Below are positions 25,771 to 36,266 of a stretch of DNA of 64,000 nucleotides, piece after piece (the stretch's first letter is position 1; each line of letters opens with the position of its first letter). Source of the stretch: Thamnaconus septentrionalis (lineage: Eukaryota > Chordata > Actinopteri > Tetraodontiformes > Monacanthidae); the NCBI GenBank assembly GCA_009823395.1, contig CM020516.1:11752001-11816000 (forward strand). Direction: 5' to 3'. The position numbers and the translations under genes were made by a program. Below the pieces are notes generated by a model, which was not told the origin of the DNA, made no database searches, and was given only the letters and a program-made list of their open reading frames with translations.

Positions 25771-28128
25771 CTGCTTTTCTGCCCGCTGGAGCCTCCGGCA
25801 GCCTCACGTCGCCGCCCTAATTCCCAGTTACTTCTTAGCTTCGTGTCGTTCTGGGAGCAAAGGGAGGAACAAGACTTGGGAATCTGAAACCGATCCAATC
25901 TGCCGCCGCCGTGTCGTCGCCAGCTGAGCGCAGTGACTTAATTACAACAGCAACAACGGTGTAAACCGAGAAAAAAAACGTTCTGCCGAGCCGAGTGAAG
26001 TCGTGCCCGCGCCGCTATCTTTCTGCGCGGCTCCAATTACTGCGGCGCAGTCCCAGAGGGAGGCCGGCCGGCTGGCCGGGCGAGTCGGCGGCGCTGCGGA
26101 CGACCTGCGGCAGATGCGGCGGAACAGATACAACGGAGGCAGAGACGCGTCCAGCTGTTTCAAAGACAAGAGGAAGTCTGTTGTTGTCTTGCGACAGCAC
26201 ATTACAGATATTGCACAACGCGCGCACACACACACACACACACACACGCACATTTTTCAGAGAGCTAAATCCCCTGCTGCCATCCCCATCCAAAAATAAA
26301 TAAAAGGAGATGAAGCGAAGAGTTGAGGAAGACAAACACGGCAAAAGTGTAACTCCACCCGTCACTGTCACTCACATCTGAGGCTGCTTCCGTCCTCTAA
26401 TCTACCCTGAAATTCCACTGATTCTGTCCTGATGAGCCCTGACGCACCGTCCACACGGTTTGCGTGTGCACGGCAGCCGAGCGTTTAGTTTTCTCCGTGC
26501 ACGAAACTTCACAACGGTGCTGCCAGCTCCTTAAAGATGAGTCGCACGCTTCGAAAACGCAAACCCGACGCTGACGAGCAAAACACACAGGCCTTGGTAA
26601 ATGCCCTCTTATTCAAGCTAACCTGCTCAGCTGTGTATGTGTGTGTGTGGCGTGCGCGTGTTAACACTCCTGCGTCAGCACGGCAGTGGAAACTGCACTA
26701 CATGATGCCGAGGGGCCGTTATTGTTTTGCTATTCTCTCATGCTTTAAGGCTGCCGATGTGGCCATCGGTACTCCGTGTGTGCATGTGTGTGTGTGTGTG
26801 TGCGCGTGTTTGCCTGCCATGCCACCGCCTCTAACACACATATTGTGTTTCACCTGAGTGGTCGGGTGAAGGCAGAGGAAGGGGAGGAGGAGGTGGTGGT
26901 GGTGGGCGGAGGGGTCGATGAGGCGGAACCTCCTGCTCCTGTTCCGTGTTTCCCACAGGATCGATGAGGCGGCGCAACAAAGCCGGCAAGACCACTTCCC
27001 GCTCGCAGCGCTCAGCCGCGCCGACTCGACTCGTGTTCGCGGTGACGCTGCAAAAGCTCGCGGCCGCAGACCGTGAAACCCCGCAGGCCTACAGGGGCTT
27101 GCAGTGGCTGGAATTCTGCACGGTGCTCAGAATGTTGATGTGAGAGACTGGAGATTCTGAGGGGGGGGAAATGTGTTTTGTTTGAAAGCAGCAGGCTGAC
27201 AACAACCAGGAAGATCTTGTGCTGAACACGGACGGGAATGAAAAAAATAAGCTTTATCTTTTTTTATATATGAATTTTTCCACGTGAAAGTGGACTTTTG
27301 CAAAGTTTTCCTCGGACTGGGGACGGAAACTAAGCAAGGCCATTTTAAACGAGGCAGGACAAACACTTGTCAGTGCACTTTGTGACATTGCAAACTGTAT
27401 TTTAGCTCACACTTTCTAAAACAAATGGAGCGAACAGGATATGAGTCTTTTAGTATTAAAAGTGAACTCTGCGTGACTCAGGACCTTTGAGCCGCAGCCG
27501 CGCTCAACAAACGTTGTAAGCAAACCCCACAAAGCCTGTAGAGGTCGGGCAGCGCGTGACTTCCTGCTGGACTCCTCCTCGTCCTCTCAGCCTGAGATCT
27601 CTCGCCTGAATTTACCTTGGAGAAAAAAAGGTCACCGGCGTTCACCGCGCCACCAGAATGTCAGGACTGTGTTCCGTGCGTGCGCTGAGGGATCCCCAGT
27701 GAACTCCACGACACTCTCGCCGGGCGACTTCCTGTGAGCCTGTCTGCCAGCCAGGATGATGAGATCCTCCTCCTCCTCCCCCTCCTCCTCCCTGCATTCC
27801 GTGACCTCTGGAATCCGCAACACACTCCAAAGCCCCTCCAACTGCACCTTCTTTAAGGACCCCACATTTGGAACACTCTTCCTCTTCCTCTTCCTCTCTT
27901 CCTGCTTTACATCCTGTTCCTGTCTGGAATACATTTCCACCTGTGTTCTCCTTATCGCCGCTTTGTCTCCCCCTGGCATCTCCCTCCCTGCGCCGCCGCC
28001 GCCCGCCTGCAGAGCGCACCCCGTCACTCTCTTGTCACTCCAGCTACAAGGTTGTCACTCTTGATATATCTGCGTCCTCCCGCCCCAACCCAAGCCCTTC
28101 CCTCCCCTCCCCCGCCCTTACTTTTCAG
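25771..28128. other. Gene-free stretch
   Basis: Short CA/TG tracts lie at 26223-26247 and near 26637-26650 and 26780-26802. A 65-codon plus-strand frame at 26946-27143 follows an acceptor-like tttcccacag but matches nothing I recognise. A pyrimidine-rich block (27760-28020) gives serine-rich false frames. Confidence 0.5.
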
Positions 28129-28226
28129 ACAGATACTGACAGATGCAGAGAGAGCTATGAGCTGCCTCAGTGCTGGAGAAGTGAACCTGGCCAATCTGAC
28201 TCTGTCGGGCTCCAGCTCCCCTCCAG
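28129..28226 (+). other. Possible unassigned exon (weak)
   Basis: A long C/T-rich tract ending cttttcag precedes 28129, and CCAG followed by GTATCT ends it at 28226. Two frames are open throughout, one reading ILTDAERAMSCLSAGEVNLA. I do not recognise the product and see no partner exon. A non-coding transcript exon or chance are equally possible. Confidence 0.2.
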
Positions 28227-28437
28227 GTATCTGCGAGCGGATGTCCCTCGGTGGCGGCTTTTGGTGACCTTGCTTGCTGCGCATCACACACACACACAAA
28301 CACACACGGTAGACGGAAAAATTCCCCCCTCTCGCTCGGCAAAACGTGAAGATAATTAACCCGACGGACCAGATGGAACCTTTCCCCAAATCTGTCCGAT
28401 TAAATAACTTGTTTCCAAAAAGAGTCCGCGGAGAAGC

Positions 28438-28470
28438 GGGTTCGTCCACTGAATGTCAGTGGACGAACCC
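28438..28470. repeat. Perfect 15-bp hairpin with 3-nt loop
   Basis: GGGTTCGTCCACTGA at 28438-28452 is followed by ATG and then its exact reverse complement at 28456-28470. Confidence 0.95.
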
Positions 28471-28595
28471 TTCCGTCACTCAAATCCGAGAGGGCCAATT
28501 CTTTTTTTTCTTTTTTTTGTTTTATTGCTGGTTGAGAGGCGAAGCTGCAGCTCGAGGCTCCCTGGCAGCGTTTCCTGACTTTAGCAAGCTGTGAT

Positions 28596-28672
28596 GTGCG
28601 GCATTGTTGAACTGAAATCCGTCTGGACTGCAGTGGAGCCATTTTTCCAACAACTAAAATCTTCAGTGATGT
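28596..28672 (+). repeat. 77-bp direct repeat, copy 1
   Basis: It shares about 68 of 77 positions with 28871-28947, including GCATTGTTGAACTGAAATCC and TTTTTCCAACAACTAAA. Confidence 0.9.
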
Positions 28673-28870
28673 TTTCACAGTGTGAAAATGTCATCTAGTC
28701 CTGATAAAACCGCCGCTGTCCACGGAAATCTCCTTGGCAGCAGTCGCTTCTTTTCACAGCGCTGCTTTCTCAACATCTTCCTGCTTTTGTGACAACAGTG
28801 TGGAAACAAAATGCTTCCTCAATGTCAACACAGGCTGAAACACTTTAGACTGGAGCTTGCCAATACGGAC

Positions 28871-28947
28871 GTGCAGCATTGTTGAACTGAAATCCGTCTA
28901 CACTGTAGTCAATGCATTTTTCCAACAACTAAAGTCTTCAGTGATGT
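28871..28947 (+). repeat. 77-bp direct repeat, copy 2
   Basis: This is the second copy of the unit at 28596-28672, in the same orientation and starting 275 bp later. The mismatches cluster in the middle. Confidence 0.9.
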
Positions 28948-30643
28948 GACAACAATGATGCATGTTGTTTTTCCACATCCAAACTAGACAGATGCTTGCA
29001 GAGCATTCGGTAGGATTTTGGAGGGACAGATTGATTCTGTAGTATTTTTGTTTTTCTCTCTCTTGGTCATCACTACATGGATTTGAAATGTTGTTGTCTC
29101 ACCCACCATTCTGCTGCGCCGTCCTCATTATGGTTTTTCACACTACACCCACTGCGCGCTGTCTCAGAATTCACTTTTGTTGCCGAAGTTTGGCCTGTGC
29201 AGCACAGACGCGTTCTGCTCCGGGGATGATTAATACAGACATTTCAGCCCAAGTGCTTCAACCCTCGCATGAAGGCAAAAAAATGGGAAGAAAAGCAAAA
29301 AAAAAAGCAAAAAAAGCTAAAGCAAAACAGGCCTAACAACAAAGTTGTATCCTCAAGCAACCTTTTATCTGACAAATATGGCGCTCGTGACACACTTAAT
29401 TTCCATTATGTTGCTCTTTTCTCTTCAAAGAGACTCTCACGCACACACATACTGCACACACATACTGCACATACTGCACGACTGCACTCGTAGCCAAGCC
29501 TACAGCCGTCTCATGGTAAATGCATGGAATGTAACCGTTCCATATCAAACTGCCCGCAGTCTGGTGGTGGAGAGGATTTCTTTCATGCGAGCTGTGGGTG
29601 CAATTTTTAAAAAATCTGACACGAAAATAACCAAGGGTCACTGTGAAATATTCATGTATTATCAACAAAAAAAAAAAAGGGAACAAAAGCGCTGAGCTTC
29701 CATTGTGCTCCCTCAATCTTATCAGTTTATGGGGGATGTGCAGGAGAAAACGGCAATCACTTTTCAATTTTCAGTTTTGTCTTCCTTTGTTATCTTCCGC
29801 TGACCCACGACTCGGCCTACTTGGACTGAAAATTGTGTGTCTAAAGCAGAACCGGCGTCGGGTTGCCAGACCAGACTCGTGCAGAGCCTGGTGCAGGAGA
29901 GGTGGATTCATTTTCATTTTTTTGTTTCTTTGTTGTTTGTTTTTCATGTGGAACGCACACTGTCAGGCAAAGACGGCGCCAACTTTTGCACGCTGTGACC
30001 TCACACACACAAACACACGCGACGCCTCGAGGTAGGACACGTCGGTTCAGTCAAAAACACAAATAATAGAAAGGGGTCAAAATTTTCTTTTCTGCTTTTC
30101 TGTTATGTGACAGTATGAAAATATGACTCTATGAAGGTTGATCATTGAATTATGGAGGGAGAAGTGCTGTGTGTTTATCTGCCATCGCGCAGCATATTGC
30201 ATATACGCTTCATGCTATTGCACATGCAATATTGCTATTGTGTATATGCAATGTGCGATATGGTATTGCATATCGGCTCATGGCAAAAAGCTTCTGCACA
30301 TTAGATTCAAGACTCTGTGACTCGATTCTGGTGACATCATGATATCCAGGGTGGAATTCCTGCCATGTAATTGTCTGATTAATTAGTTGTGTTATCAAGC
30401 CATTGAACAGTGTGCTTAACAAAGTGGCTGGTAAGCGTTTATCTTAATTACGGTATTAGTATTATAGCATTATAACTGGGCGGGGCACAAAGGATGACAG
30501 ACACACAGGCCGGTGGGAACTGTAATTCCCACATCATTCAATTTTTTTTTTCAACTGTGGCTGACAGAAAAAATTGGTATCAACAAATGGCATTTAAAAA
30601 ACAAACAAAAAAACAACCTTCAAATCGCTATATGAGATAGAGC
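28948..30643. other. Gene-free stretch
   Basis: An A-rich run near 29278-29330 gives a lysine-rich false frame. 30186-30285 is a cluster of short inverted words (GCATATA, TATATGC, TGCAATA, TATTGCA). No gene is supported. Confidence 0.5.
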
Positions 30644-31074
30644 CAGATAGAGGATTAGGAACACAAGAAGAGAAAAAAATATTACAGGAGGGAGAATTGT
30701 ATTTAAGTTTTTGTGAATAAAGTCAACATTTTGTGAAAAAAGTCGACGTTGAAAAGGACGAAATTTCGTGAATAAGGTCGAAGCAAAGTGGACATTTTGT
30801 GAATAAAGTGGATGGTGGATTAACCCAGTTATCCACAGTTAAAAGTGAACACTGAAACTGGCAAAAACGGAAATACTCCACTAGACTTGCACGCAGAGCC
30901 TTTCGACTTTATTCTAAACATTTTGACTTCCATCACATTGACATTAATTGCAAAATTTCAATTCTATTCTCGAAATTTCGTCTTTAATCTTGAAATTTCA
31001 ACCTTATTCTCGACTTGGAAACTTTTTTTTCTATCTTAATTTGTTTCTCTTCTTGTGGCCCTAATCCTCTTCTG
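30644..31074. mobile_element. Fold-back element with about 31-bp terminal inverted repeats
   Basis: The left arm (30644-30675) contains GAGGATTAGGAACACAAGAA and the right arm (31043-31074) contains TTCTTGTGGCCCTAATCCTC, inverted with few mismatches. The interior repeats words such as TTTTGTGAATAAAGT on the left and CTCGAAATTTCGTCTTTAAT on the right, so the whole 430 bp can fold on itself. It lies about 70 bp beyond zmat4 exon 5 in the direction of transcription. Confidence 0.75.
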
Positions 31075-31143
31075 TACATTTCTCACTAGTAACGAACTGA
31101 TGAGTGCATTTCCACGTCCATCCGTGGCGGCGGTCGTACTCAC

Positions 31144-31240
31144 TTGTTCTGGTGCTTGGAGCCCTGAAGATGTGCGTGGTACTGCTCGATGGAGTTGAGG
31201 ACCACACTGCAGACACTGCAGGAGTAACTACTCCGCAAAC
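31144..31240 (-). CDS. zmat4: zmat4 coding exon 5 (zinc finger 4, C-terminal)
   Basis: This exon encodes residues 215-245 plus two bases of codon 246, from [20 protein letters not shown] to [11 protein letters not shown]. Finger 4 has ligands C221, C224, H237 and H243; the [14 protein letters not shown] block is the ZMAT4 C-terminal finger. The acceptor is cttttttag at 31241. The 3' end is ambiguous. A consensus donor (AA then GTGAGT) gives phase 2 into an unseen last exon. Read straight through, the same bases give AAG TGA, stopping at 31140 after HQNK. Family proteins continue only a few residues past this point, so either outcome yields a near full-length protein. Confidence 0.9.
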
Positions 31241-31468
31241 CTAAAAAAGAATAACACGCACAAAAAAAATAATAATCACAATTTACACTGGTTACGGCAA
31301 GATGGAAATCTTGAATTCTTATACAAATAATGAGTGATCATCAGCAGCGTTGCCAACATTGAATTCCTTATTTGGAATTCTGCAGTGGTGGGTAATTTCC
31401 GTCATTAGGGTGCATCCGGAAAAGGTTTGATTAGGCTGATCATTAGCAGTTACTTTTAGATTCTGGTG

Positions 31469-31470
<2 letters not shown>

Positions 31471-31510
<40 letters not shown>
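31471..31510. repeat. (TG)n microsatellite
   Basis: Twenty GT units without interruption. Confidence 0.97.
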
Positions 31511-31512
<2 letters not shown>

Positions 31513-32111
31513 GGTTTAAAACTTGAACTTCAGCAGAGTGCAGGGAACTAGGACACTGGGGGTAAGAAAAGAACAGCGCGGTGAGTTGCGAACGTGAGCC
31601 GCGTGCGCACGCAGGACGCGCACGCATGCATTGTGGCGCTGAATGCGTGCTGGAGACACAGATGTGAACTAATTAGAGGGTTTGCAGGTGGTCGAGATGA
31701 ACGCCCAAAAATAGATGGATGGGGTCGGGGATAGTAGCAGAGCTCGGCGGTGGAGGAGGAAGAGGTGGGGGAGGTGGAGGAGGAGGGCTGGGGAGACGGA
31801 GCGAGAGGAAGCGGGGATTTTTTTTTTTTCGAGGAGGGGACCGAAAAAAAAAAAGGCGTGCATGGAAATGTGAAGGAGGCGAGAGGGGAAGGAGTTGTCG
31901 CACTGCTCCCGCGCAGCGAGAATCCGGGCTGAGGTGGTGTAAGATCTCGGCAGAAAACATGACATGTGCATCCGCCTCTTAAAAAAACGGGGGAGGAAAA
32001 ACCTCTTACGCACGGCGTGAAGGCGGCAGCGCTGGTTTTTAACGTCATCCCGCCTTTGCAAGGAGACGCTCCTCTGGCTCAGAGATAAGAAACATCATCA
32101 GGCTGGCACTG

Positions 32112-32112
<1 letters not shown>

Positions 32113-32158
<46 letters not shown>
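32113..32158. repeat. (TG)n microsatellite
   Basis: About 23 TG units. Confidence 0.97.
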
Positions 32159-32161
<3 letters not shown>

Positions 32162-33084
32162 ACAAATTTTGTTTTCCCACAAAAGAGTTTTTGCAACCTT
32201 GACAACGGCAGCAGAATCGCTCAGGGTTCAACTCTGCAATCTTGCTCATCCGTCCTTCCACCATCCAGGAAGAGGATGAGGAAGGAAAGAAAGACCAAAA
32301 GACTGAATTTGAAACATGAATGGGTTATTTACATTTAACAGGAGAACAAATCGTTCCACTCTGCTTTGGCGCATCAGCAGTCGGCCACAAAAGTGGACCG
32401 ACCCGGCAACGGATGGAAGCTTCACTGGTCCTGTTTTATTTAGGAAGCGCTCCCCTCTGGCGTCCCAGGCCTGTTTGTCGTTCGGGTCTGGTTGACGTTG
32501 CCCTTTACTTCCAGTTCCCCCGCTGTCATTACTGTCCTCAAGATTTATGTCTCGTCCGTCGCGTCCCGCCGCCCTTTGACCTTCTCCGCCGCTAATTGGC
32601 GGCGCGCCGGGGTAAATGAAGTTCTAATACAGTCAGGAGCAGAGGCGGGTCATTTATTTTATTTTTTTTTTAAAAATCGCATCATGTGGCAGATCTCCTC
32701 CCTCTTGTCACTCACTGACGGCGTTTCACCACCGCCTTTTGTTTTAACAAGAGGTTCTGGGGGGACAAACAGCCGCGGTTGGATCCGTCGACCTTGGCGC
32801 CTCCAACGTTGACGTTGTTTTTTTCGCATCCCCGAGAGCTAACGCGGCGGACGGAAAGAGCAGAGAAGGGGAGCACGTCGCCTCCTCTGCCAAACCTCCA
32901 TTACCTCCGTTCTCTCTTAATGAAAGGGCCATTAATTGCAGAGGAGATAATGTGGAAAAGAAAGGAGTGATGAGTCTCTGCGCCTGCTTCCCGTTCGCTG
33001 CTCTGTAATTCTATACTGCCAGGAGGATTACACAGACACAGAGGGCTTTTCCTGTATATGTGATTAAGTGTGGTTTAAGCGCGT

Positions 33085-33087
<3 letters not shown>

Positions 33088-33161
<74 letters not shown>
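33088..33161. repeat. (CA)n microsatellite with CG/CA flanks
   Basis: About 37 CA units, bordered on both sides by GCGCGC and CGCACG words (33078-33185). This makes a roughly 100-bp, nearly continuous alternating purine-pyrimidine stretch. Confidence 0.97.
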
Positions 33162-33162
<1 letters not shown>

Positions 33163-33489
33163 GCGCGCGCACGCACGCACGCGTACACTCCCTTTAGCCT
33201 GATTGATGCCACCTTCTTCCTGCCTGATGGAGTTGCGGCGATACACAGCACTCCGCCCTGTGTGTGTGCGCGCGTCCTTGCCCAAAAAATAAATAGACGC
33301 ACACACACACACACAGGGATGCGCTTAATAAAACAGCTCCTGGCACACAACAACGCGGCACACTAATCCATGTTAATTACATGCAGTGAAAAAACGGCAT
33401 CTGCAATGCAAGTGACAGCGTGCAGCGCCGGCCTTCGAAGGAGATTTTCTTTCTTTTCTTTTTTTTTTACAGCATGAGCAATTCTTTTT

Positions 33490-33494
<5 letters not shown>

Positions 33495-33529
<35 letters not shown>
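33495..33529. repeat. (GT)n microsatellite
   Basis: About 17 GT units directly after a T run. Confidence 0.96.
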
Positions 33530-33534
<5 letters not shown>

Positions 33535-34182
33535 GTGTTCTAAGCCTTGTTAATTACACACAGAGATATGCCAGGCAGAGGGGCGACGGAGGGGGGGCGC
33601 CGAGCCCCGGCGGTGGGCGTGGAGGCTGTTTTTTTGGCTGTTGTTTAATTCAGAGGCTTTTTGGCATCGCGGACGCCATCGCGCCGGCACGGAGTGGCGT
33701 CGCACGGCCTGTGTTGCGGAAATGTGCTCTTTGAAAGAGGGAATGGATTTGACATGGTCGTGCGCCGGAAAAACAAAACGTACAGTAAGCGCTGCTTTTT
33801 TTTTTTTACTTGGCCGCGACGCAAACTAGGCTAATGAGCCGCTTAGGCTTCGTCCACGTGTACGAGGGTATTTAGGGAGACAAAGTTTTCCAGCCTCTAG
33901 CTACTCCAGCTAAAAACTAAACAAAACAAACTCCATATGCACGATATTCTGTATCTTAAACAATCTTGTTCACATGCAAGGACATAAGCGATGTGCAAAT
34001 ATTTTCCTTTTCGCTTGTTTGCTACTATCTGCTGAAAAGCAAATGTGCTATTTGCAGAGAAGTAAAAGTACTGTTTGCAGAAAAGTAGTATAAAAGTAGT
34101 ACTTGCAAAAGAGGCTTCTCCACAACAACTGACTTACTTCCCTTATAGTAAGTTACACAGAATAGAAGTAAAGGCCAGAGGC

Positions 34183-34350
34183 AGCACGGTCAGCACTACT
34201 GCCTGAGGGTTTTGGGTTTGATTCCCGAGGGGCCTTTCTGTGTGAGGTTTCCATGTTCTAGCTGTGTCTATATTCTCTCCATGTAGTCCGGCTTCATTCC
34301 ACAGACGTGCACGTTCGTCTGATTGGCAAAACTGAATTGTCTGTAGGTTT
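34183..34350 (+). mobile_element. Diverged tRNA-derived SINE, 5' part
   Basis: AGCACGGTCAGCACTACTGC is followed by the B box GGTTTGATTCC at 34215-34225. Then come GGGGCCTTTCTGTGTGAGGT, CCATGTTCT, TCCGGCTTCATTCCACAG and AACTGAATTGTCTGTAGG in order. This is the head and body of a SINE-like family very common in teleosts. It is diverged and lacks the family's 3' portion. Confidence 0.7.
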
Positions 34351-36237
34351 GTTTATTTTTTCATCTATTTATTTCTTTTTACAGTGAATAGGGAGGTATA
34401 TGGCCAAATCGCACTGAGAGGTCACCACTGGAAACAAGCCAAACTGTGTAAGGGTAATGTGGCAGAATTTTTTTCCATGTTCCACCTCCTTCCTAGGGGA
34501 TGGCTGCAGTTGGGAATCTGGCTGAAGTATTCATCTACAATTTTATTCAGTAGGGAGCTGGGATAATGGCTCACAGCTACCCTCAGCCTTTTTGTGGTGG
34601 CAGACACATTGGTTTTCCATGTCCTTTCCAAGATTAGAAGGAAACGGGATTCAAAAAAAAAGAAGCCCGCTGAGATGCAATCAACACGGCAGCCTGCCGC
34701 AACCGTTTGACAAAAAATTCCTTGGGAATTTATCACCACAGAGTCGGGCGAGTCGCATGGAATCCGAGTGGAATTTCACAGAGGGAACTTTGAAAAGGAC
34801 TTAAAGGGATACTCACAAATTTTGACGGTAATTGGAAGGACCATCTGTTTAAGGGAAGGAATTATCCTCCACGAGCAAAAAAAAAAACAACAACAAAAAA
34901 AAACAACTCCCTATTCGAATGTGATAAAATGGTCGCGCTGCTTTCCATATTTCAACTCATTAGTCAGAGTTGTTTGTTCTCTGCTTCGGCTTTGAAGTTC
35001 TTAGAGGTAATTTATATATATAAAAAAAAAAACTATATTGATTTATATTCAGACTTTGTATTGTCTGAAAACAAATTAAATACTGCTGAACCAGTTGAAC
35101 CAAACTGCGTGAAAAATCAAACTTTTAGAGAGTTATTACACTTGCACTATTTTGCCTTTCTAAGCCATGAGGGCATAAACATGTTAAACATGGTGACTTT
35201 TCATTGCGATTTCTGAGATTAAGATGGTCACAGTGCAGTTACTCCCTCAAACATAGAGGCAGTTCATTCGGTCTACTTTGATGCAGCACGCTTGTTGTGG
35301 TGCTGGACTCATTTCAGCGAGGGCAGTATCCTCCCAGATTATATCCAGCTGTTTTTAAGCACCTGTCCTCCCACTGCTACTTTAAAAAAAATTATGAATT
35401 GCAAACAGATGGTAACATTTTGTAACACAAAAAAATAAAACAAACAAACAAACAAACCATCGTAGCACTCCAACTAGCTAGTTAGCTAGCTAGTGGATTC
35501 TGTTGTTGGCTAGGACGCTGATGCTCCTGCTACGTCACTGATTTCGCTAAGGCAGATTTTTTCTTTTTTTTTTTAGCACCCTCTATTTCTTTATACGATA
35601 TTAGATATGAGGACATCCTCTATATCTTTCACTGTGTGCACATGCGGCGTATACTCGGGCACGAGGTCAGCCGTGTCTCCAAACTTTGAAGCGGTCATCA
35701 ATTACACACAATTTCCTCTGCCTTGGCACTTCACCTCTCTCTTGGTCCCGCTCACACAGAAACGCACACCCACACCTCCTTACACACACACACACACACA
35801 GACACACACACACTGAGGGAGCTAGACGCTTATCTCACCGCCACTAATTCTCTCCTGCGTCTCACGGGAGAGGAGACAGTGCGCCGCCTCTGTCTTGAGG
35901 GGCCGCTGCCCTCACTGTGATTTATGTAAAGTCACAGCTGAGTCAGACGGGGCCCCATCCCTCGTCAGTGGCCGCCCCCACTGCAACTCCCCTGTCCACC
36001 TCTGTAATCCATCTCCACAGGGTTTTGTCTGGCACCTCGGCACAGGAGGGAGTGGGGGGGGAATAACGACACCACCCTCCTCATCCATCCCCCCCGCCTC
36101 CCACGCCCCCATGGCTCTACGCAATTACAAACTAGAGAAACGCGAGGGTAAGAAACTGTGCGGGCACAAATGTCATGGGGATTTTGCGCTACGCTTCCCG
36201 TCTCGAGTGTGAAAATGCGACGGGAAGAGGAAAACAA

Positions 36238-36266
36238 AATACACACACACACACACACACACACAC
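36238..36266. repeat. (CA)n microsatellite
   Basis: About 14 CA units. Confidence 0.93.

Noticed and set aside
26946..27143. 65-codon plus-strand frame after an acceptor-like site
   Set aside because: It has some coding-like composition but no recognisable product and no partner exon.
31548..32061. Pro/Ser-rich minus-strand frames
   Set aside because: They are translations of a GGA/GA-rich tract inside zmat4 intron 4.
34183..34260. Functional tRNA gene
   Set aside because: Only a B-box-like word remains and no cloverleaf can be drawn. The rest matches a SINE-like body.
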